Of a stretch of 64,000 bases of DNA, positions 58,665 through 64,000 are shown one piece after another; position 1 is the first letter of the stretch, and each line of letters begins with the position of its first letter. A model generated the notes under the pieces. It was given only the letters and a program-made list of their open reading frames with translations, was not told where the DNA came from and made no database searches. Source of the stretch: an uncultured Opitutia bacterium (lineage in GTDB: Bacteria > Verrucomicrobiota > Verrucomicrobiia > Opitutales > Opitutaceae); contig CAIUWA010000036.1 of assembly GCA_903902745.1 (NCBI GenBank), positions 1 to 64,000 on the forward strand. The letters run 5' to 3'. Made by a program: the position numbers and the translations under genes.

Positions 58665-58721
58665 GTAGCGGCGCTCTATGAGCGCCGATCCTCTCAGACG
58701 GCGGTCATAGACCGCCGCTAC
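58665..58721. repeat. Paired REP-like hairpins in inverted orientation (GTAG...CTAC)
   Basis: GTAG 58665-58668, stem cggcgctc-tat-gagcgccg (58669-58687), spacer, stem cggcggtc-ata-gaccgccg (58699-58717), CTAC 58718-58721. This is the clearest two-hairpin unit in the window. It lies between the convergent DAHP synthase and mutS genes. Confidence 0.9.
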
Positions 58722-58750
58722 AACTTCCATCGCTCACTTGAGAGTGCGTG

Positions 58751-61306
58751 TTAAAGCAGGTTCAGCTGCGAATCGTCCGCGGCGGTAACCGTGATCTTTT
58801 TCTTCGGCCGGGCCTGGGGCGCGGGCACGGAGACGTTGGTGTCATCGCTCTCGAGTTTCGCGAGGATGACCTTGGCGCGCTCGATCACGGCCGGCGGCAA
58901 GCCGGCGAGACGTGCGACCTGGATGCCGTAGCTGCGGTCGGCGGCGCCGGGGACCACGCGGCGCACGAAGACGATGTCATCGTTCCATTCCTTTACGGCG
59001 ACGGACAGGTTGCGCAGACGCGGCAAGTGTTTCTCCAGCTGGGTGAGTTCCTGGTAATGAGTCGCAAACAGCGTACGTGGCCCGCGCTCGGCGTCGCGGT
59101 GCAGATGCTCGACCACCGCCCAGGCGATGCTGAGGCCGTCGTAGGTCGAGGTGCCGCGGCCGATCTCGTCGAGGATGATCAGCGAGCGGTCGGTCGCGTT
59201 GTTGAGGATGTTGGCCGTCTCGTTCATCTCGACCATGAAGGTCGAGTTTCCCCGGGCGAGGTCGTCGCTCGCGCCCACGCGGGAGAAAATGCGGTCCACC
59301 AAGCCGACCCGGCAGCCCTTGGCGGGCACCCAGCAGCCGATCTGCGCGAGCAGCGTGATGAGCGCGACCTGCCGGATGTAGGTTGATTTGCCGGCCATGT
59401 TCGGCCCCGTGATAAGCGCGATCTGGGCGTCCTCGCAGCCGAGGAGCGTGTCGTTCGGCACGAAGGCATGGCCCGCGCCGCGCGCGGTGGTGGCGTCGGG
59501 TGACTTGAGCATCTGCTCGACCACCGGGTGACGTCCCTCGGTGATTTCCAGCACGCTACCCTCGTCGAGGAGGGGGCGGTGGTAGTCCCACTCGCGCGCC
59601 AGCACCGCCCAGCCGGCGAGCACGTCCAGCTCCGCGAGGGCATCGGCGGTCTGGCTGAGGGACACGGATTCGTCGAGCACGGCGGCAAGGAGCGCGTTGA
59701 ACAGCTCGAGTTCGCGGGCCAGGGCGTTTTCCTCGGCGTGGAAGATCTCCTTCTCCTTCAGCTTGAGCGCCTCGGTCACGTAGCGCTCGCCGCCCACGGT
59801 GGTCTGCCGACGGACGTAGTCGGCGGGCACGAGGTGGAGGTTGGCCTTGGTGATCTCGATGTAATACCCGAAATTGTTCGTGAACCTGACCTTCAGGCTC
59901 CGGATGCCGGTGCGTTCCTGCTCAGTGCGCTCGAGGTCGGACAGCCAGGTTTTGTTGCCGCTGGTGAGTCCGCGCAGCCGGTCGAGGGCGGGATCATAAC
60001 CGGCACGGATGAAATTCCCGTCGTTCAGATCCGCTGGCAGTTCATCGGCGAGGGCGTTCGCCAGGAGATCACGCAGTCCCGGAAGCTGGGCGAGGCGCGG
60101 CTGGAAGTCGGCAGCGAGCGGCCCGCCGAATCCGGCCAACTCAGTGTGCAGGGCCGGCAGCTGGGCGAGCGTGTCCTTCACTCCGCCGAGCTCGCGTGGA
60201 TTGCGGAGGCGGTTTTGCAGGCGGCCCAGGATGCGCGGGATATCGCGGACCTGGGCGAGCAGGTCGCGCAAGGCCCCGAGGCGGGCCGGCTGGGCCAGCA
60301 GGTCGCCGACGAAGGCCTGGCGCCGGTTGATCTCGGCCAGGTCGAGTGTGGGTGAGGCGAGCCAGCGTTCGAGCAGGCGGGCGCCAGCGGACGTGGCGGT
60401 GCGGTTGATCGCGCCGAGCAGCGAGCCGTCGCGCGTGCCCCGGCTGGAAGAGAAGATCTCGAGATTACGCAGCGTCGCCGGGTCGAGCAGCAGCGTGCGG
60501 GCACTGCGGTATTCCTGCAGGCCGCGGAGGTTCTCGGGCTTGGCGCAGAGATTTTCGGTGGCGTAGTAGACGAGTGCCCCCGCCGGCCCGAGGGCCGGAT
60601 GTGAATGCGCGAGACCAAACCCCTGCAGGTTCAACACACCGAGCGTATCGATGACCGTCTTCGCGCCCGTGGCGGTGTCGAACTGGTAGCCCGGCTGCTC
60701 CGTGCAGAGTCGGCCGGTGCAAAAGGCATGCAGCGCGTGCACCGCGGTCTGCTCGTGGGGTGCGGCCTGCCAGCGGGCGAGTTCGCCCTCGGTGATGAGC
60801 AGCTCCGCCGGGTCGAGGGCGGTGAGGACGGGGAGAAGGTTCGCGATGTGCGCGTCGGTTGCGACCTTGAACTCGCCGGTCGAAAGATCGAGCCACGCGG
60901 CGTGGAGCCCGCGGGCATCGAGCGCGAGTGCGCACAGGTAGTGGTTGCGCGCCGCGTCGAGCTGGTTGGCGGCGAGGGTGGTGCCGGGGCTGAGGATGCG
61001 GGTGAGCTGGCGCTTCACCAGCTTGCCTGCCTGCGCCGGCTCGGCCTGGTCGCAGATGGCGACTTTTTTGCCGGCGGCGAGCAGCTTGGTCACGTAATTG
61101 TCACAGGAATGCGCGGGGATGCCAGCCATCGGGTGGTCCTGCCGCTTCGTGAGCGTCAGCCCGAGCAAGCGCGACGCGAGCACGGCGTCGTCGAAAAACA
61201 TCTCGAAGAAATCACCGAGCCGGAACAGCAGCAGGGTGTCGCGCGGCAGGCCGCGCTTCACCTCAAAGTACTGCTGCATCATGGGCGTGAGCTTGGCGTC
61301 GGGCAT
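58751..61306 (-). CDS. mutS: DNA mismatch repair protein MutS
   Basis: This 851-residue ATPase recognises base mismatches and starts mismatch repair. The mismatch-binding motif is GDFFEMFFDDA near residue 32, keeping Phe-x-Glu. The ATPase domain has GPNMAGKSTYIRQVALI, NSTFMVEMNETANIL, LIILDEIGRGTSTYDGLSIA and TLFATHYQELTQL. The start is the ATG of MPDAKLTPMMQQYF; the open frame continues upstream through a palindrome and the neighbouring gene. Its C-terminus is short, and mutL is not in the window. Confidence 0.96.
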   Translation of the reverse strand: MPDAKLTPMMQQYFEVKRGLPRDTLLLFRLGDFFEMFFDDAVLASRLLGLTLTKRQDHPMAGIPAHSCDNYVTKLLAAGKKVAICDQAEPAQAGKLVKRQLTRILSPGTTLAANQLDAARNHYLCALALDARGLHAAWLDLSTGEFKVATDAHIANLLPVLTALDPAELLITEGELARWQAAPHEQTAVHALHAFCTGRLCTEQPGYQFDTATGAKTVIDTLGVLNLQGFGLAHSHPALGPAGALVYYATENLCAKPENLRGLQEYRSARTLLLDPATLRNLEIFSSSRGTRDGSLLGAINRTATSAGARLLERWLASPTLDLAEINRRQAFVGDLLAQPARLGALRDLLAQVRDIPRILGRLQNRLRNPRELGGVKDTLAQLPALHTELAGFGGPLAADFQPRLAQLPGLRDLLANALADELPADLNDGNFIRAGYDPALDRLRGLTSGNKTWLSDLERTEQERTGIRSLKVRFTNNFGYYIEITKANLHLVPADYVRRQTTVGGERYVTEALKLKEKEIFHAEENALARELELFNALLAAVLDESVSLSQTADALAELDVLAGWAVLAREWDYHRPLLDEGSVLEITEGRHPVVEQMLKSPDATTARGAGHAFVPNDTLLGCEDAQIALITGPNMAGKSTYIRQVALITLLAQIGCWVPAKGCRVGLVDRIFSRVGASDDLARGNSTFMVEMNETANILNNATDRSLIILDEIGRGTSTYDGLSIAWAVVEHLHRDAERGPRTLFATHYQELTQLEKHLPRLRNLSVAVKEWNDDIVFVRRVVPGAADRSYGIQVARLAGLPPAVIERAKVILAKLESDDTNVSVPAPQARPKKKITVTAADDSQLNLL

Positions 61307-61317
61307 CGGCGGGAACC

Positions 61318-61398
61318 AGATGCCAGAGGCCGGAAGCCGGCGAGGCAAGCCAGCACGCGGAGAAATGACTGGCCTCCGGCCGCCGGCTTCTGGCATCT
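61318..61398. repeat. Palindromic repeat, 'agatgccagaggccgg' type
   Basis: The left arm begins agatgccagaggccggaagc at 61318 and the right arm ends ccggcttctggcatct at 61398; the arms are imperfect inverted copies. It fills the divergent gap between mutS and the alpha/beta hydrolase gene. Confidence 0.75.
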
Positions 61399-61405
61399 GG
61401 CCACT

Positions 61406-62176
61406 GTGATTCTTTTTCATCGCGACCTCGGCGGGGCGGGAAAACCGCCGCTCGTCATCCTGCACGGCTTCCTCGGGTCGTCGCGCAACTGGCAGACGGC
61501 GGGGCGCGACCTCGCGGAAAAATTCCAGGTGTTCGCCCTCGACCTGCGCAACCACGGAAGCTCGCCCCACGCCGACGAGATGACCTACGCGGCGATGATG
61601 TCGGATGTCCTGGCCTGGCTCGATGGGCAGGGACTCGCCCGCGTGGTACTCATGGGCCACAGCATGGGCGGCAAGGTGGCCATGCTGCTTGCCTGCCGGC
61701 ATCCCGAGCGCGTCGAGCGCCTCATCGTCGTGGACATTGCGCCCAAGGACTATCACTGGCCGGAGCGCCGCACCGAGTTCGACGCCCTGAACGGGCTCGA
61801 TCTCACGCACTTGGCGTCCCGCGCCGAGGCCGAGCGGCTGCTGGAACCCAGCGTGACTGACTGGGCGATGCGGAAATTTCACCTGACCAACCTGGAGCGC
61901 ACCGAGGAGGGCGGCTGGCGGTGGCAGATCAATCTGCCCGTGCTCACGGCCAATCTAGGTGCGCTGGAAAACGACTCCCTTGCACCCGCGGACCGCTTTG
62001 CCGGACCGACGCAGTTCATCATCGGGGGCAAATCCCGCTACGTGAAAGCGGAGGACGCCGGGAGCATCCTGCGGCATTTTCCCGCGGCCAAGATTGAGAC
62101 CATTGCCGACTCGGGCCACAACCCGCACATGGAAACGCGGGAGCAGTTTGTCCGGGCCGTGCTAGGAGCGCCGTGA
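61406..62176 (+). CDS. Alpha/beta hydrolase (YbfF-like esterase)
   Basis: This 256-residue cytoplasmic alpha/beta hydrolase has the oxyanion motif HGFLGSSRNWQTAGRDLA, the nucleophile elbow GHSMGGK (Ser), and a C-terminal catalytic His in DSGHNPHMETREQF. The pattern LDLRNHGSSPH and overall length match YbfF/ABHD11-like esterases. The GTG at 61406 is the best start because the upstream frame reads through a palindrome. The last 15 bp overlap the 3' end of holB on the other strand. Substrate unknown. Confidence 0.88.
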   Translation: MILFHRDLGGAGKPPLVILHGFLGSSRNWQTAGRDLAEKFQVFALDLRNHGSSPHADEMTYAAMMSDVLAWLDGQGLARVVLMGHSMGGKVAMLLACRHPERVERLIVVDIAPKDYHWPERRTEFDALNGLDLTHLASRAEAERLLEPSVTDWAMRKFHLTNLERTEEGGWRWQINLPVLTANLGALENDSLAPADRFAGPTQFIIGGKSRYVKAEDAGSILRHFPAAKIETIADSGHNPHMETREQFVRAVLGAP

Positions 62177-63148
62177 CCAGATCCGCAGTGAAGCGAGCAG
62201 GAAGTCCTCGAGCGCGGCGGCCTCGTTGAGGTTGAGGCGGAGAAGTCCGGCGTTGTGCTCCAGCTTTTCGATGGCCGCGACGAGGGCTTGGGCGGCCGAC
62301 TGGCGCTGGGTGGGATTATCCGACTTGAAAACGGACAGGGCAAAGGCGCGGGTGGCCTGCTCGATCTCGGCGAAGAGCCGGTCGCGGAGGCCGTTGGCGA
62401 TGCCGGTCTCGATGGCGACCTGCTCGTCGTCATCCAGATCCGGCGGCAGTTTTTCCTTCTGCTGCTTCCAGATTTCACCGGTCGCAAAATCGAGCACCGC
62501 GCTGAAGCGCGCGACGAGCCCGTAGAGCGTGAAGACATGGTCGGCCACGCCGCGCTTGTCCGGGGTGCCGCCGGAGAGCCGGGCCAGCCAGGCGCCGTAA
62601 TCCTCGAGCCAGGCCGGCCAGCCGTCGACGGCCAGCGCCGTGGCCGGGGACGGAAAGCGGAAGTGCAGCACGCGGCTGCGGATCGTGGGCAGCAGGGCGT
62701 AGGGCCGGGTGGTGAGGAGCAGCAGGGTGGTGTTGCGGGGCGGCTCCTCGAGGGTCTTGAGGAAAATATTCGCCGCGGCGGTGTTCATCCGGTCGGCCTC
62801 GTGGATGATGGCGACCTTGCGCGGGGCGACGGCGGCCGAGACCTGGACCTTGTTGATCAGCTCGCGGGTGCTCTCGGCGGTGATGAACCGCATCTTGCCG
62901 GAAGGGCGCAGGGCAAAACAGTCGGGATGCTGGTCGGGTGGAAAATGAGCCGAGGCGCCCTTGGCATTCAGCAACCGGTCCGCGATGGCGTAGGCGATAC
63001 CGAGCAGCAGGGCGGGATCATCGCCTTGCAGCAGCAGGCTGTGCGAGAGCCGCTGGCGCGTGATGGCCTGTTCGATGACCGCGACCGCCGGGGTGCCGGC
63101 GAGGACGGGGGGCCAGGGCAGGGCGGCGTTCATGGGCAGGAGCGGCAC
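62162..63148 (-). CDS. holB: DNA polymerase III subunit delta' (clamp loader)
   Basis: This 328-residue protein is the delta' subunit of the clamp loader. It has the family order: HSLLLQGDDPALLLGIAYAI at the P-loop position, KVAIIHEADRMNTAAANIFL, KTLEEPPRNTTLLLLTT and LLPTIRSRVLHFRF. The P-loop lacks the GxxGxGKS/T motif and the four zinc-binding Cys are missing, so this copy cannot bind ATP in the usual way; delta' is often catalytically inactive. The second ATG (MNAALPWPPVLAG, 63133) is an equally plausible start. It lies 13 bp after tmk, an arrangement conserved in many bacteria. Confidence 0.88.
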   Translation of the reverse strand: MPLLPMNAALPWPPVLAGTPAVAVIEQAITRQRLSHSLLLQGDDPALLLGIAYAIADRLLNAKGASAHFPPDQHPDCFALRPSGKMRFITAESTRELINKVQVSAAVAPRKVAIIHEADRMNTAAANIFLKTLEEPPRNTTLLLLTTRPYALLPTIRSRVLHFRFPSPATALAVDGWPAWLEDYGAWLARLSGGTPDKRGVADHVFTLYGLVARFSAVLDFATGEIWKQQKEKLPPDLDDDEQVAIETGIANGLRDRLFAEIEQATRAFALSVFKSDNPTQRQSAAQALVAAIEKLEHNAGLLRLNLNEAAALEDFLLASLRIWSRRS

Positions 63149-63161
63149 GCCCGCAGGCCGC

Positions 63162-63809
63162 TTACTTGAGGCGGGTTTGCACCGCGGCCCAGATTTTCTT
63201 GGCTACCGCGTCCTCACTCTTGGTGCCGTCCACGACGATGAAGCGCTCGGGCATGCCCTTCGCGAGCAGCAGGTAGCCCTCGCGCACCTTGTCATAGAAA
63301 TCGACGTTCTCGCGCTCCATGCGGTCGGGCAGGTCGGAGGCGCGCTGCTTCAGGCGCGCCAGGCTGACCTTCGTCGGCACATCGAGGACGATGGTGACGT
63401 TAGGCATGACATTGCCGACGGCGAAGCGGTTGATCTGCGCGACGGGATCGGCGGCGAGATTGCGGGCTATGCCCTGGTAAACCGTGGAGGAGTCGAGGAA
63501 GCGGTCGCTGAGCACGATCGCCCCGCGGGCGAGCGCCGGCGCGATGATCTCGCGGACCAGCTGGGCACGGGCGGCGGCGAACAGCAGGAGCTCCGTCTCG
63601 GCGCACATCTCGTCGCCCTTGGAATTATGGACGATGATGTTGCGGATCTGCTCCCCGATCTCGGTGCCGCCGGGCTCGCGCACGGAAAGCACCTCGTGGT
63701 GGGTCTGCTGGAAATGGGCGGCGAGGCGGGCGATCTGCGTGGATTTGCCGCTGCCCTCGGAGCCTTCGAAGGAAATGAGTTTGCCGGTGGATTTGGACTT
63801 GAGAGGCAT
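63162..63809 (-). CDS. tmk: Thymidylate kinase
   Basis: This 215-residue enzyme phosphorylates dTMP to dTDP. Motifs: P-loop SFEGSEGSGKSTQ, VREPGGTEIGEQIR, SDRFLDSSTVYQG and the LID region RASDLPDRMERENVDFYDKV. The start is the ATG of MPLKSKSTGK; the open frame upstream has no family similarity. It is the first gene of the tmk-holB pair. Confidence 0.95.
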   Translation of the reverse strand: MPLKSKSTGKLISFEGSEGSGKSTQIARLAAHFQQTHHEVLSVREPGGTEIGEQIRNIIVHNSKGDEMCAETELLLFAAARAQLVREIIAPALARGAIVLSDRFLDSSTVYQGIARNLAADPVAQINRFAVGNVMPNVTIVLDVPTKVSLARLKQRASDLPDRMERENVDFYDKVREGYLLLAKGMPERFIVVDGTKSEDAVAKKIWAAVQTRLK

Positions 63810-63940
63810 GGTGACGGGCCTGATTTCGTGCGGAATCGACGCGCTTGGCGAGAAAAGTTTCACAGCCACCGCGACAATCCGTTCGCCCAGGCGGGAATTT
63901 CCGTTGAACGCCCCCGCCAAACCCGCCAACTCTCATCGCC

Positions 63941-64000
63941 ATGCCCGTGCCGTTTCTGCCTTCGCCGGTTTTTGCCGTCGTCAACATCATCGAGGTCTTC
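63941..64000 (+). CDS. Start of a gene running off the window (partial)
   Basis: An ATG at 63941 opens a frame of 20 residues (MPVPFLPSPVFAVVNIIEVF) to the window end without a stop. It is divergent from tmk with a 131-bp gap. Too little is visible to assign a product, and the call rests on context and the open frame only. Confidence 0.35.
   Translation, partial: MPVPFLPSPVFAVVNIIEVF

Overview
The window looks like chromosomal DNA of a Verrucomicrobiota bacterium, most likely an Opitutaceae-type member of the Opitutae. This is inferred from the high GC content, the mix of families (monomeric isocitrate dehydrogenase, secreted pectin and galactoside enzymes, DUF5107-TPR, DUF5069) and the dense intergenic palindromes. 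It is mostly a stable housekeeping and metabolic region with short accessory insertions. I found no rRNA, tRNA, CRISPR array or insertion-sequence transposase.

Layout. 1-9.6 kb: a sensor kinase cut by the window edge, phosphofructokinase, a low-GC pair (truncated KAP-type NTPase and a DUF6602 nuclease-like protein), monomeric NADP-isocitrate dehydrogenase and a secreted GH2 enzyme. 9.8-13.6 kb: an orphan receiver protein, a periplasmic metallo-beta-lactamase-fold enzyme, a small secreted protein and xylulokinase. 13.6-24.5 kb: an envelope region with an M48 lipoprotein protease, a TPR membrane protein with two secreted Gly/Gln-rich proteins, a convergent four-gene operon (ExbB/TolQ-like channel, Hsp70-like/FHA-like fusion, two von Willebrand A proteins) and two lipoproteins. 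24.6-40.4 kb: pyruvate carboxylase, then a four-gene locus of two exo-rhamnogalacturonan-lyase-like proteins, a DUF5107-TPR protein and a GH2 enzyme. 40.6-41.7 kb: two small genes framed by integron attC-like sites. 41.7-64 kb: trpC-DUF5069-rsmA, mazG-xerC, nadE-hemL-S55 peptidase-propeller, tolC-maf-tonB-like-rluA, DAHP synthase, mutS, an alpha/beta hydrolase, tmk-holB and the start of one more gene.

The best candidate for an undescribed system is the operon at 18352-22813. An ExbB/TolQ-like channel is encoded with two proteins that share a MotB/ExbD-like N-terminal segment (an Asp followed by CICCGFGA) but end in vWA domains rather than peptidoglycan-binding domains, and with a degenerate actin/Hsp70-like protein fused to an FHA-like domain. 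It may be a proton-driven envelope machine in which vWA domains do the outside work. The neighbouring TPR and Gly/Gln-rich secreted proteins could be partners.

The intergenic DNA is unusually rich in structured repeats: GTAG...CTAC REP-like hairpins at nine loci, long 'cacggaggacacagag' palindromes at three loci (one of which encodes the signal peptide of a protease-like protein), and a 24-bp tandem repeat inserted in frame in trpC.
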